Counted from the stretch's first letter, positions 18,207 to 27,059 are shown. The stretch: 64,000 nt of DNA from Microbacterium oxydans (GCF_026559675.1 NZ_CP092891.1:1302001-1366000), one strand, 5' to 3'. Notes: generated by a model from the sequence alone, not told the origin. Numbers and translations are program-made.

Positions 18207-19924
18207 GCGCACTCGATGCCCTCGACGAGCGGCAGCGGGCGGCGGCATCCGTGCTCCGAGGGCCGGTCGCCGTGCTCGCCGGCGCGGGGACCGGGAAGAC
18301 GCGGGTCATCACGCACCGCATCGCGCACGGGGTCGACACCGGCGCCTACTCGCCGTCCCGCGTGATGGCCGTGACCTTCACGGCCAAGGCCGCGGGGGAG
18401 CTGCGCGGACGCCTGCGCGCGCTCGGCGTCGAGGGCGTCGCCGCCCGCACGTTCCACGCCACCGCGCTCGCCCAGCTGAACTTCTTCTGGCCGACGCTGG
18501 CCGGGTCGCCGGCCCCCGGCCTCATCGACAACAAGGTGCGGATGCTCGGTCAGGCGGCCGACGCGATGCGGCTCCGCCCGAGCACGGCCACCCTCCGCGA
18601 CATCGCCTCCGAGATCGAGTGGCGCAAGGTCTCGATGCTGTCGATCGAGCAGTACGCCGCCCTCGACCGTCCCGTCAGCGGCCTCGACGCGGGACAGCGT
18701 GTCGAGCTGATGCGCGGGTACGAGGAGCTGAAGGACGATCGCCGCCAGCTCGACTTCGAGGACGTGCTGCTGGCCTGCGCCGGGATGCTGGAGGCGGAGC
18801 CGCGGGTCGCCGCCTCCGTGCACGAGCAGTACCGCCACTTCACGGTCGACGAGTTCCAAGACGTCTCCCCGCTGCAGAACCGGCTGCTGGAGCTGTGGCT
18901 GGGCGACCGGCACGACATCTGCGTGGTCGGCGACGCCAGCCAGACGATCTACTCCTTCGCGGGAGCGGAGCAGCGCTTCCTGCTCGAGTTCGAGCGACGC
19001 CACCCCGACGCCACGGTCGTGCGTCTGGAGACGAACTACCGCTCCCAGCCGCCGATCCTGACGGTCGCGAACGCCCTGATGCACGGCCGCCCCGGCGCGC
19101 TCGAGCTCGTGCCGGCACGGGAGCAGTTCACCGCGGAGGCCCCGACCGTCACCGCGTACGACACCGAGGGCGAGGAGGCGGCCGGGATCGCTGCCGCGAT
19201 CTCCGCGCAGATCGCCGCGGGTGCATCCCCGTCGGAGATCGCGGTGCTCTATCGCGCCCATGCCCAGTCGGCCGTGCTGCAGCAGGCGCTCGCCGCGGAG
19301 GGCATCGCGACCTCGGTGCTCGGCGGGACCCGCTTCTTCGCGATGCCGGAGGTGCGTCAGGCGATCCTCGCCCTCCGTGCCGCCGCCGTGGCTCCGACCG
19401 AGCAAGGTTTCCTGCCGGGGGTGCAGCGCGTGCTGCGCGAGCTCGGTCTCACGGATGAGCCTCCCGCTGCCGGTGGAGCCCAGCGTGGCGGCTGGGAAGC
19501 CCGGCGCGCCCTCCTGCGGCTCGCGGAGGAGGCCGGACCCGACGCGGACCTGCGCAGCTTCAGCGATGCGCTCATGGCGCGGGCGAAGGACCAGCACGAG
19601 CCCACGATGCGCACCGTGACCCTGTCGACCCTGCACGCGGCCAAGGGACTCGAGTGGCCCCATGTGCACCTCGCCGGATGGGCGGAGGGCTCGCTGCCGA
19701 TCTCCTACGCCACGACGTTCGAGGCGGTCGACGAGGAGCGGCGCCTGGCCTACGTGGGCGTCACGCGCGCCGCGCGAACCCTGGCGCTGTCGTGGTCGAG
19801 ATCCGCGGGTCGGGGGGAGCGGGCGCCGTCGCGGTTCCTTGCAGAGATGGGGACCACGGGCCGCGGCACCGGCATCCTTCGTGAAACGACACCGAACGCC
19901 ACACGCGCGAGCCGTCCGCGCTGA
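18203..19924 (+). CDS. uvrD2: UvrD2-like superfamily 1 DNA helicase, short form
   Basis: 573-residue SF1A helicase. Motifs I VLAGAGTGKTRV (near 23-34), II FTVDEFQDVS (near 214), III VGDASQTIYSFAGAE, IV ETNYRSQPPIL, V STLHAAKGLEW and VI RRLAYVGVTRA are intact. In mycobacteria UvrD2 carries a C-terminal HRDC domain and a tetracysteine module. This protein ends ~50 residues after motif VI, so it lacks both or is a short form. Its position after nudC matches the UvrD2 neighbourhood. The final 164 nt overlap the convergent cyclodehydratase-like gene. Confidence 0.88.
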   Translation: MSALDALDERQRAAASVLRGPVAVLAGAGTGKTRVITHRIAHGVDTGAYSPSRVMAVTFTAKAAGELRGRLRALGVEGVAARTFHATALAQLNFFWPTLAGSPAPGLIDNKVRMLGQAADAMRLRPSTATLRDIASEIEWRKVSMLSIEQYAALDRPVSGLDAGQRVELMRGYEELKDDRRQLDFEDVLLACAGMLEAEPRVAASVHEQYRHFTVDEFQDVSPLQNRLLELWLGDRHDICVVGDASQTIYSFAGAEQRFLLEFERRHPDATVVRLETNYRSQPPILTVANALMHGRPGALELVPAREQFTAEAPTVTAYDTEGEEAAGIAAAISAQIAAGASPSEIAVLYRAHAQSAVLQQALAAEGIATSVLGGTRFFAMPEVRQAILALRAAAVAPTEQGFLPGVQRVLRELGLTDEPPAAGGAQRGGWEARRALLRLAEEAGPDADLRSFSDALMARAKDQHEPTMRTVTLSTLHAAKGLEWPHVHLAGWAEGSLPISYATTFEAVDEERRLAYVGVTRAARTLALSWSRSAGRGERAPSRFLAEMGTTGRGTGILRETTPNATRASRPR

Positions 19925-20627
19925 CGCGCACCACCCGTTCGTCGGTGGCCCCGTCGTCCGCGAGGAGGAGGGCGGCGAGTCGTCCCGCCTCCGCGACCTG
20001 CGCGGCGCGGAGGGGACCCGGGTCGCGTCCGATCATCTGCGTGTGCAGCAGCGGCCAGGCGGGGTCGGCATCCGTGGCGTGCGCGTCTCGACAGGCGAGG
20101 CACGCCGATGCGCCGGGGAGCACGAGCGGGCCGATCGTCACACGCCCCGGCTCGAAGGCGACGGGGAGGTGCGGGACGTCTTCGCGCAGATAGCGCGCGA
20201 ACTGCAGTGCGGCGGCGGCTCCGCGCACGAGCACGACGGCGACGGCCGGATCGCGACCGTGCTCGACCAGAGGGACGCCCTCGTCGGCGAGGGCCTCCCT
20301 CATGCGGTACTCGCTGCGCCCGTCGGTGAACCCGATGGCCTCGACCCACGCCGGCCGTGACGGCGGCGGGTCGTCGAGCAGCAGCGGATCCAACCGGGCG
20401 AGCAGCGTCCGCGCCGCCTCCCGCGGAGCCCCCGCCGCGTGTGCGATCACGTCGAAGGACCCGCGACGGAAACCGGAGCGCAGGCGGCTCAGCAAGGGTT
20501 CGACCCATGCGGCATCGGTCTCGACACGGGGTCCGTCGTCGTCGCCCAGCTGCAGCGTGTGTTCATCCCGCCACAGCAGCGGTGCGCGGGGATTCAGACG
20601 CGTGAGGATCGGCGGTGTGAGCGGCAT
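19761..20627 (-). CDS. Orphan TOMM cyclodehydratase-like (SagC/ThiF-type) protein
   Basis: 288 residues. The middle contains the signature of the 'bacteriocin biosynthesis cyclodehydratase' family: VTIGPLVLPGASACLACRD near residue 170, with two Cys, then PAWPLLHTQMI. A late HEGCRC resembles the family's Cys pair. Such proteins bind a leader peptide in thiazole/oxazole-modified peptide (TOMM) clusters together with YcaO. Here no YcaO, precursor peptide or dehydrogenase gene is nearby, and a single orphan copy is typical beside uvrD2 in actinobacteria. Its role is unknown. About 35 residues after HEGCRC are low complexity and lie antisense to uvrD2. Start ATG 20627; CAGAAT lies 7 nt before it. 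Confidence 0.7.
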   Translation of the reverse strand: MPLTPPILTRLNPRAPLLWRDEHTLQLGDDDGPRVETDAAWVEPLLSRLRSGFRRGSFDVIAHAAGAPREAARTLLARLDPLLLDDPPPSRPAWVEAIGFTDGRSEYRMREALADEGVPLVEHGRDPAVAVVLVRGAAAALQFARYLREDVPHLPVAFEPGRVTIGPLVLPGASACLACRDAHATDADPAWPLLHTQMIGRDPGPLRAAQVAEAGRLAALLLADDGATDERVVRVSADGSRVWRSVSFHEGCRCRGPWSPSLQGTATAPAPPDPRISTTTAPGFARRA

Positions 20628-20652
20628 CCCCCCGATTCTGGAGGGGATGCCG
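20622..20652 (-). promoter_or_regulatory. Hairpin spanning the start of the cyclodehydratase-like gene
   Basis: 10-bp inverted repeat (core GGCATCCCC/GGGGATGCC, 20623-20651) with an 11-nt loop. On the coding (minus) strand the loop carries CAGAAT, a possible -10, and the second arm contains the ATG. It could end the upstream DUF2342 transcript while a leaderless mRNA starts inside it. Confidence 0.4.
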
Positions 20653-20751
20653 TCACCGCGGGTGCCTCATCCGCCGTTCCGTGGACAACTCCGACGGGTT
20701 CGGCGGACGGGGGAGGAGGAGTGCCGTCTCCGGTCTCCGCCCCTCGATCGT

Positions 20752-22176
20752 TCAGACGGGGCGATCGCCCTCCGGGGCCGCGTCGCCGTCGTCCTCGCTC
20801 GTGTCTTCCTGGTTCGGCTCCGCCGCGCCGTCGCCGGACTTCTCGGAGGAGAAGTCGTCACCGTCGAGCAGTCGTGCGAGCGCCTCGTCGAACTCGTCGG
20901 CGAGCGGCTGCTCACCGCGCTCGACGGCCTGGAGCCGGGCCACGAGTGCGCTCGGGTCGTCGATGTCCTCGGCGGTCGGCATGAGGTCGGGGTAGTCCCA
21001 CAGCGAGTCGCGGGAGCTGATGCCGACGGCATCCGTCACGGCCTGCCACATCGCCGAGGCCTCGCGCATGCGCCGCGGACGCAGCTTCAGCCCGACCAGC
21101 GCGCCGAGCGCGTCCTCGGCCGGACCTCCCACGGCGCGTCGGCGTCGGGCGGCTTCCGCGATGCGGGCGCCGTCGGGCAGGCGCGAGGTGGCCTGGGCGG
21201 TCACCACGTCCACCCAGCCGTCGATCGTCGCGATGAGGTTCTCGAGCCGGGTCAGCGCCTCCCGCTGCGCCTCGCTCTGCACGGGGAGGAGGGCCCCGCC
21301 CTCGATGGCCGCGCGCAGCTCCTCCGGGTTGGAGGGGTCGAGGCGGCTGGCGACGTCTTCGAGGGCGTCCACGTCGACCGTGACACCGCGGGCGAAGTCC
21401 GTGATCTGCGCCATGACGTGCAGGTGCAGCCACTTCGCGTGCCGGTAGAGGCGGGCATAGGCGAGCTCGCGGGTCGCGAGGTAGAGGGCGATCTGGTCTT
21501 CCGGGATCTCGAGGCCGTCGCCGAACGCGGTGAGGTTCTGCGGGATCACGGCCGCCGTCCCCGCGGGGAGCACCGGGATGCCGACATCGCCGCCCGAGAC
21601 GACCTCGAGCGAGAGGTTGCCGAGCACCTGGCCGAACTGGGCGGCGAACACGGAGCCGCCGAGGCCGCGCATGAGCTTGCCCGCTCCCTGCACCACGCCG
21701 CGCATCTCCTCGGGAACCTGCGTGTCGAGAGCGGAGGTCAGGGCGTCGGCGATGCTGGTCGACACCGGATCGGCGATCTCCTTCCACACCGGAAGCGTCT
21801 TCTCGACCCATTCGCCGCGGGTCATCGCGGTGGGGGCCTCGGCGAGTTCGGAGATCGTCGTCGCCTCGCCGAGCCACAGGTTCGCGAGCGCGAACGAGTC
21901 GGCGAGAGAGCCGCGGGAGCCGTCGGTGACGCCCTGCCCGTCGCGGTTGGCGATGAACAGCGCCTGCCGCAGTGCGTTCTCCCAGGGGTCGCCGCCGAAG
22001 GCGCCCTGGAGCTGCGACATGATCGTCTGCATCATCGCGGGGTCGAGGGTGAGGCCGTCCATGCCCTCGAAGGCGCCGCGAAGCGCCTCGGGGTCGATGT
22101 CACCACCGCCCTGGTTCGCGAGCATCCTGCGGAGGAACTCCTGGAAGTCCTCGGGTGTCGGGTCGTTGTCTGCCAT
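20752..22176 (-). CDS. DUF2342 / zincin-like family protein
   Basis: 474-residue member of the actinobacterial DUF2342 (Zincin_2, 'zinc-dependent metalloprotease' or 'putative hydrolase') family. An N-terminal helical part rich in Met, Gln and Gly (residues 1-60) is followed by the conserved core with IPQNLTAFGDGLEIP and the presumed metal-site helix TRELAYARLYRHAKWLHLHV near 245-265. Relatives have REAAHxRLF as I recall them; here Tyr takes the His position, so metal binding and proteolysis are doubtful. The tail is acidic. GAGAGGG lies upstream of the ATG. It diverges from the PDZ-Lon gene. Confidence 0.75.
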   Translation of the reverse strand: MADNDPTPEDFQEFLRRMLANQGGGDIDPEALRGAFEGMDGLTLDPAMMQTIMSQLQGAFGGDPWENALRQALFIANRDGQGVTDGSRGSLADSFALANLWLGEATTISELAEAPTAMTRGEWVEKTLPVWKEIADPVSTSIADALTSALDTQVPEEMRGVVQGAGKLMRGLGGSVFAAQFGQVLGNLSLEVVSGGDVGIPVLPAGTAAVIPQNLTAFGDGLEIPEDQIALYLATRELAYARLYRHAKWLHLHVMAQITDFARGVTVDVDALEDVASRLDPSNPEELRAAIEGGALLPVQSEAQREALTRLENLIATIDGWVDVVTAQATSRLPDGARIAEAARRRRAVGGPAEDALGALVGLKLRPRRMREASAMWQAVTDAVGISSRDSLWDYPDLMPTAEDIDDPSALVARLQAVERGEQPLADEFDEALARLLDGDDFSSEKSGDGAAEPNQEDTSEDDGDAAPEGDRPV

Positions 22177-22294
22177 GTCGCTCGCCCTCTCAGCACGTCT
22201 GAAGCCGTGGCATCTACGCTAGTCACAGGTTTCTGCGCGCGAACCCGATGCGGGCAGATCGGTGTACGCCGCTCGCGAACGACGGAGGAATGCT
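22177..22294. promoter_or_regulatory. Divergent promoter region, DUF2342 / PDZ-Lon genes
   Basis: 118-nt gap between divergent starts. On the minus strand TAGCGT lies ~40 nt before the DUF2342 ATG. On the plus strand no convincing -10 was found; GGAGG precedes the GTG at 22295 by 6 nt. Confidence 0.35.
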
Positions 22295-23386
22295 GTGGAT
22301 CGAACGCGGTCTGGAAAGCTCGGACTCGGAGTCTGGGCGCTGGTCGTCGCGCTCGTCGCACTGGTCGTGCTGACCTTCCTGCCGTCGCCGTACGTGATCC
22401 AGCGACCCGGTCCGGTCTACGACACGCTCGGAACCGCGACGGACAAAGAGGGCGACGAGGTCCCGCTGATCAAGATCGAGGGCGCCGACACGTTCAAGAC
22501 GGCGGGCACGCTCGATCTCACCACCGTGCAGGTCGTCGGCAACCGCGAGCGCACGCCCAGCTGGTTCGAGCTGGCGCTGGCGTGGATGGATTCCTCGCGC
22601 GCGGTCGTACCGCTGGACTCGGTGTTCCCCGAGGGGGTCACGACCGAGCAGCGCGACGAGCGCAACGCCACGCTGATGGTCGATTCCCAGCACGAGGCCA
22701 CCGCGGCGGCGCTGAACGAGCTCGGCTACGACACCGGTGCCCAGGTCACGGTCGTCGATGCGGTGACCGACTCGCCGGCGGACGGCACGCTCGAGCCCGA
22801 TGACGTGATCACCGCGATCGGCGGGACGACCGTCGACTCGGCCGGTCAGCTGCGCGAGGCCGTCCAGGACGCGGCGGGCGATCCGGTGACCCTCACGATC
22901 CTGCGCGACGGGGCGGAGAAGACCGTCGAGGTCACGCCGGAGAAGCACGTCGAGGGGGGAGTGACGACCTGGCTCATCGGGGTCACGCTCCGCACGGACT
23001 ACGACTTCCCGATCGATGTGACGATCCAGCTGGACAACGTCGGAGGCCCCAGCGCCGGGATGATGTTCGCGCTCGGGATCATCGACACCCTGACCGAGGG
23101 CGAGCTCAACGGCGGCGAGAACGTGGCCGGCACCGGCACGATCGACGCGGCGGGGACGGTCGGACCGATCGGCGGCATCCGGCAGAAGCTGTACGGCGCC
23201 CGCGACGCCGGAGCGGAGTACTTCCTGGCTCCCGCCTCGAACTGCGACGAGGTCGTCGGGCACGTCCCGGACGGTCTCCAGGTGATCCGGACGGCCACGC
23301 TCGACGAGTCGCTCGCGGCTCTGGAGGTCATCGCCGACGGCGGCGATGTCGACGCGCTGCCGACGTGCGAGCGCGCCGGGAGCTGA
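22295..23386 (+). CDS. PDZ-Lon (S16) membrane-anchored serine protease
   Basis: 363 residues: one N-terminal transmembrane anchor (about residues 10-30), a PDZ domain (about 150-230, GTLEPDDVITAIGGTTV) and a Lon-type proteolytic domain. The Ser of DNVGGPSAGMMFALGI and the Lys of IGGIRQKLYGARDAGA form the Ser-Lys dyad. There is no ATPase domain, so it is a YlbL-type protease acting at or outside the membrane. In Bacillus the relative YlbL clears a DNA-damage checkpoint protein; a similar role beside adnAB/uvrD2 is speculative. The GTG start has a GGAGG at good spacing; an earlier GTG at 22262 lacks one. Confidence 0.9.
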   Translation: MDRTRSGKLGLGVWALVVALVALVVLTFLPSPYVIQRPGPVYDTLGTATDKEGDEVPLIKIEGADTFKTAGTLDLTTVQVVGNRERTPSWFELALAWMDSSRAVVPLDSVFPEGVTTEQRDERNATLMVDSQHEATAAALNELGYDTGAQVTVVDAVTDSPADGTLEPDDVITAIGGTTVDSAGQLREAVQDAAGDPVTLTILRDGAEKTVEVTPEKHVEGGVTTWLIGVTLRTDYDFPIDVTIQLDNVGGPSAGMMFALGIIDTLTEGELNGGENVAGTGTIDAAGTVGPIGGIRQKLYGARDAGAEYFLAPASNCDEVVGHVPDGLQVIRTATLDESLAALEVIADGGDVDALPTCERAGS

Positions 23387-23450
23387 CGCTCCGACGTCGC
23401 CGTGACCTCGCCGTGACCGGGATGACAGCCTGCGCACAGTGAGCGATGCC

Positions 23451-23456
23451 TAGGAT
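23451..23456 (+). promoter_or_regulatory. -10 box, leaderless start of the UPF0182 gene
   Basis: TAGGAT, 6 nt before the GTG at 23463, with GGAAGG as spacer. Confidence 0.55.
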
Positions 23457-23462
23457 GGAAGG

Positions 23463-26369
23463 GTGACCTCCCCCTCTGCTCCGAATCCGGCCACGCCTCG
23501 AACCTCCCGACGCATCCTCGGCATATCACTGGTGATCATCGCCGCCTTGATCGCGGTGTTCTTCGTGTTCGCGTCCCTGTACACCGAATTCCTCTGGTTC
23601 GATCAGGTCGGCTTCACCGGCGTCCTGACCACGCAGTGGATCGCCACGGCGGTGATGTTCGTGGTCGGCTTCCTCGGGATGGCGGTCCCGCTGTTCGTCG
23701 CCATCCAGCTCGCCTACCGCCTGCGGCCGGTCTACGTGCGGCTGAGCTCGCAGCTGGATCGGTACCAGGAGGTCATCGAGCCCCTGCGCCGCCTGGCGAT
23801 GTGGGGAATGCCCATCTTCTTCGGCCTCTTCGCGGGCTTCGCGTCGGCCGGACAGTGGAAGACCGTGTGGCTGTGGGCCAACGGTGTGGCGACGTCCGAC
23901 GTCGACCCGCAGTTCGGCATCGACACCGGCTTCTACATGTTCGCGATGCCGTTCTACTCGATCCTGCTCGCGTTCGTCTCGGCCGTGCTGCTGCTCTCGC
24001 TCCTGATCACCGCTCTCGTGTCGTACCTCTACGGCTCGGTCCGCATCGGACAGGGCGAGCTGCGCATCTCCAAGCCGGCCCGCATCCAGCTGGCCGTGAT
24101 CGCCGGTCTCTACCTGCTCGTGCAGGCCGTGAGCCTGTGGCTCGACCGCTACAAGACGCTGGTCGCGCCGGATGACCGCATCACCGGTGCGGCATACACG
24201 GGCGTCAACGCGACGATCCCCGGCCTCGCGATCCTCGCGATCATCGCCGCCGTCGTGGCGATCCTCTTCTTCGTCACCGCGGTCATCGGCCGCTGGCGCT
24301 TCCCGCTCGCAGCCACCGCGCTGCTGATCGTGGCCTCGCTCGTCGTGGGCGTCGGATATCCCTGGGTCGTCACCACCTTCCAGGTGAAGCCGAACCAGAA
24401 CGCGTACCAGGCCGAGTACTACCAGCGGAACATCGACGGGACCAAGGAGGCGTACGGGGTCGCCGACCTCGAGACGACGCCGTTCGCAGCCAAGACGGAT
24501 GCCGAGGCCGGTCAGCTGCGCGCCGACGCCGAGACCACCGCGTCCACCCGCATCATGGACCCGAAGGTCATCCCGCCGACCGTCCGTCAGCTCGAGCAGT
24601 ACCGCGGCTACTACCAGTTCCAGAAGACGATGGACGTCGACCGGTACGAGATCGACGGCGTGATGCAGGACACCGTGGTGTCGGTTCGCGACCTCGACAT
24701 GTCCGGCCTCGGCGACGGCGACAACTGGAACAACCGCGTCGCGGTCTACACCCACGGCTACGGCCTCGTCGCGGCCGCGGGCAACCAGCGGACCACGGAC
24801 GGCGAGCCGGTGTTCCTGGAGCGCGGCATCCCGACCTCGGGCTTCCTGAGCGATCGTGAGAACTTCGAGCCGCGTGTGTACTTCGGCGAGAACTCCCCGG
24901 AGTACTCGATCGTGGGCGCTCCCAAGGGCTCCGAGCCCGCGGAGATCGACTACCCGCGTGGCAAGGACGGCTCGAGCGAGACAAAGACGACCTTCGAGGG
25001 CGATGGCGGTCCGAAGATCGGCGACACCTTCACGAAGCTCCTCTACGCGCTGAAGTTCCAGTCCGAGCAGATCCTGTTCTCGAACCTCGTGAACGAGGAC
25101 TCGCAGATCCTCTACGACCGCGATCCGAAGACGCGTGTCCAGAAGGTGGCGCCGTACCTCGAGCTCGACAGCGACCCGTACCCGAGCGTGGTGGACGGAC
25201 GCATCGTCTGGATCGTCGACGGCTACACGACCAGCCAGACGTACCCGTACTCGACGAGCGTGAGCCTCTCGGATGCGATCGCGGACTCCAACGTCCCGAC
25301 GCCGACGCTCGCGATCGACGACATCAACTACATCCGCAACTCGGTCAAGGCCACGGTCGACGCCTACGACGGCTCCGTGACCCTCTACGCATGGGACGAC
25401 GAGGACCCGATCCTCAAGACCTGGCAGAAGGTCTACCCGTCGACGGTGAAGCCGTACAGCGAGATGTCGGGCGAGCTCATGAGCCACGTGCGCTACCCGA
25501 CCGACCTGTTCAAGGTGCAGCGCGACATCCTCGGCGTGTACCACGTCGACAAGGCCGGATCGTTCGCACAGCAGGACAACCGCTGGCAGACGCCGAACGA
25601 CCCGCGCAGCGAGTCGATGCTGCAGCCGCCGTACTACCTGACGATGCAGATGCCGGGTCAGGACTCTCCGCGGTTCTCGATGTTCTCGACCTTCATCCCG
25701 AACTCGCAGGGAGCCGGTGGAAGCCGTGACGTGCTGATGGGCTACCTCGCGGTGGATTCGGATGCCGGTTCGGAGAAGGGCAAGAAGGCGGAGGGCTACG
25801 GCCAGCTGCGCATGCTCGAGATCGACACCGACACCACGGTCCCCGGACCCGGTCAGGTGCAGAACACCTACAACTCGGACACCTCGGTGGTGCCGCAGCT
25901 CAACCTGCTGCAGCAGGGTGAGTCCGAGGTGATCTACGGCAACCTGCTGACGCTGCCCGTCGGTGGCGGTCTGCTCTACGTGCAGCCCGTGTACGTGCAG
26001 TCCTCCGAGGGGACGCAGCTGCCGCGCCTGCAGAAGGTGCTGGTCGCCTTCGGTGACCGCGTCGCGTTCGAGAACACCCTCACCGAGGCGCTGGACACGC
26101 TCTTCGGCGGTGACTCCGGTGCGACCGGCGGCGACGACACGGTCGAGCCCGATCCGGACGCACAGGTGCCCGACCCCGAAGGCGGGACGACCGAGCCCAC
26201 ACAGCCCACCGGGGCCGAGGCCGAGGCACTGGCCGCTGCTCAGACGGCGTTGCTCGACCGCGAGACCGCGCTGAAGTCGGGAGACCTCGCGAAGTTCGCC
26301 GAGGCCGACGAGCGTCTCACCGCGGCGGTGCAGAAGCTGATCGAGCTGGACTCGGCCGCGGGCAAGTAA
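23463..26369 (+). CDS. UPF0182 family large membrane protein
   Basis: 968 residues. Seven hydrophobic helices occupy residues ~20-310, followed by a ~550-residue domain predicted outside the membrane, rich in aromatic and charged residues, and a Pro/Asp/Glu-rich stretch near 890-930. The tail is a helix rich in Ala and Leu. UPF0182 is a conserved actinobacterial and cyanobacterial family of unknown function. Its position after a PDZ-Lon protease matches the mycobacterial Rv3194c-Rv3193c pair. It ends at a strong hairpin terminator. Confidence 0.9.
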   Translation: MTSPSAPNPATPRTSRRILGISLVIIAALIAVFFVFASLYTEFLWFDQVGFTGVLTTQWIATAVMFVVGFLGMAVPLFVAIQLAYRLRPVYVRLSSQLDRYQEVIEPLRRLAMWGMPIFFGLFAGFASAGQWKTVWLWANGVATSDVDPQFGIDTGFYMFAMPFYSILLAFVSAVLLLSLLITALVSYLYGSVRIGQGELRISKPARIQLAVIAGLYLLVQAVSLWLDRYKTLVAPDDRITGAAYTGVNATIPGLAILAIIAAVVAILFFVTAVIGRWRFPLAATALLIVASLVVGVGYPWVVTTFQVKPNQNAYQAEYYQRNIDGTKEAYGVADLETTPFAAKTDAEAGQLRADAETTASTRIMDPKVIPPTVRQLEQYRGYYQFQKTMDVDRYEIDGVMQDTVVSVRDLDMSGLGDGDNWNNRVAVYTHGYGLVAAAGNQRTTDGEPVFLERGIPTSGFLSDRENFEPRVYFGENSPEYSIVGAPKGSEPAEIDYPRGKDGSSETKTTFEGDGGPKIGDTFTKLLYALKFQSEQILFSNLVNEDSQILYDRDPKTRVQKVAPYLELDSDPYPSVVDGRIVWIVDGYTTSQTYPYSTSVSLSDAIADSNVPTPTLAIDDINYIRNSVKATVDAYDGSVTLYAWDDEDPILKTWQKVYPSTVKPYSEMSGELMSHVRYPTDLFKVQRDILGVYHVDKAGSFAQQDNRWQTPNDPRSESMLQPPYYLTMQMPGQDSPRFSMFSTFIPNSQGAGGSRDVLMGYLAVDSDAGSEKGKKAEGYGQLRMLEIDTDTTVPGPGQVQNTYNSDTSVVPQLNLLQQGESEVIYGNLLTLPVGGGLLYVQPVYVQSSEGTQLPRLQKVLVAFGDRVAFENTLTEALDTLFGGDSGATGGDDTVEPDPDAQVPDPEGGTTEPTQPTGAEAEALAAAQTALLDRETALKSGDLAKFAEADERLTAAVQKLIELDSAAGK

Positions 26370-26385
26370 CCGTCCACACCAGAAT

Positions 26386-26417
26386 CGAATGGGCGTCCCT
26401 CCGGGGGCGCCCATTCG
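26386..26417 (+). terminator. Intrinsic-type terminator after the UPF0182 gene
   Basis: CGAATGGGCG... pairs with ...CGCCCATTCG: a 14-bp stem with one G-T pair and a 4-nt loop, 17 nt after the UPF0182 stop codon. The T-run is weak, as usual in high-GC actinobacteria. Confidence 0.8.
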
Positions 26418-26430
26418 CGTCGTACGGATC

Positions 26431-26476
26431 GGTGTCGATGAGGTGCGGTGTCGGTGAAGTGTCGGTGTCGGTGTCG
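26431..26476. repeat. Short GGTGTCG repeats upstream of arsC
   Basis: The heptamer GGTGTCG or a close form recurs about five times in 46 nt, the last copies in tandem. A TATTGA hexamer (near 26487) after it could be the -10 of the arsC-like gene, giving a ~35-nt leader. Confidence 0.4.
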
Positions 26477-26534
26477 AGTGGGGGAGTATTGAGGGGTGCG
26501 CGGTCGCGCGCATCACGTCCGAACGGGAGCAGCC

Positions 26535-26942
26535 ATGAGTGAGCACGCCCGCAGACCCTCCGTCCTGTTCGTCTGCGTGCACAACGCCGGGCGCTCGCAG
26601 ATGGCCGCGGGGTTCCTGCGCGACATCGCCGGCGATCGCATCGAGGTGCGCTCGGCCGGGTCGATGCCGGCGGATCAGATCAACCCGATCGCGGTGGAGG
26701 CGATGACCGAGCTCGGCATCGACATCACGGCCGAGGCTCCGAAGGTGCTCACCACGGAAGCCGTCCAGGCGTCCGACGTCGTCATCACGATGGGCTGCGG
26801 CGATGCGTGCCCGTTCTTCCCCGGCAAGCGCTACGAGGACTGGAAGCTCGACGACCCGGCGGGGCAGGGGATCGACGCCGTCCGCCCGATCCGCGACGAC
26901 ATCCGAGAGCGGATCGAACGGCTCGTGGCCGAGCTCCTCTGA
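26535..26942 (+). CDS. arsC: ArsC-type arsenate reductase, low-molecular-weight PTP fold
   Basis: 135 residues. The P-loop VFVCVHNAGRSQMA-type signature (here LFVCVHNAGRSQMA, residues ~10-23) carries the nucleophilic Cys and Arg. The later MGCGDACPFFPGKRYEDW segment holds two more Cys and the family's general-acid region. It is the LMW-phosphatase-like arsenate reductase of actinobacteria, which uses mycothiol or thioredoxin. No arsR, acr3 or arsenite pump gene is adjacent, so it is a lone copy. ATG 26535 has GGGAG 5 nt upstream. Confidence 0.87.
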   Translation: MSEHARRPSVLFVCVHNAGRSQMAAGFLRDIAGDRIEVRSAGSMPADQINPIAVEAMTELGIDITAEAPKVLTTEAVQASDVVITMGCGDACPFFPGKRYEDWKLDDPAGQGIDAVRPIRDDIRERIERLVAELL

Positions 26943-27059
26943 CGCGCGGACGATCGGGCCCTCGGCGCCCAAGCCGGTGCGGCGATGGGCCTGTCGATCA
27001 GGGTCACGGCTCACGCCGTTGATCGAGCACCCCGAAAGGTGGGCGTGGGGTGGGTAAGC

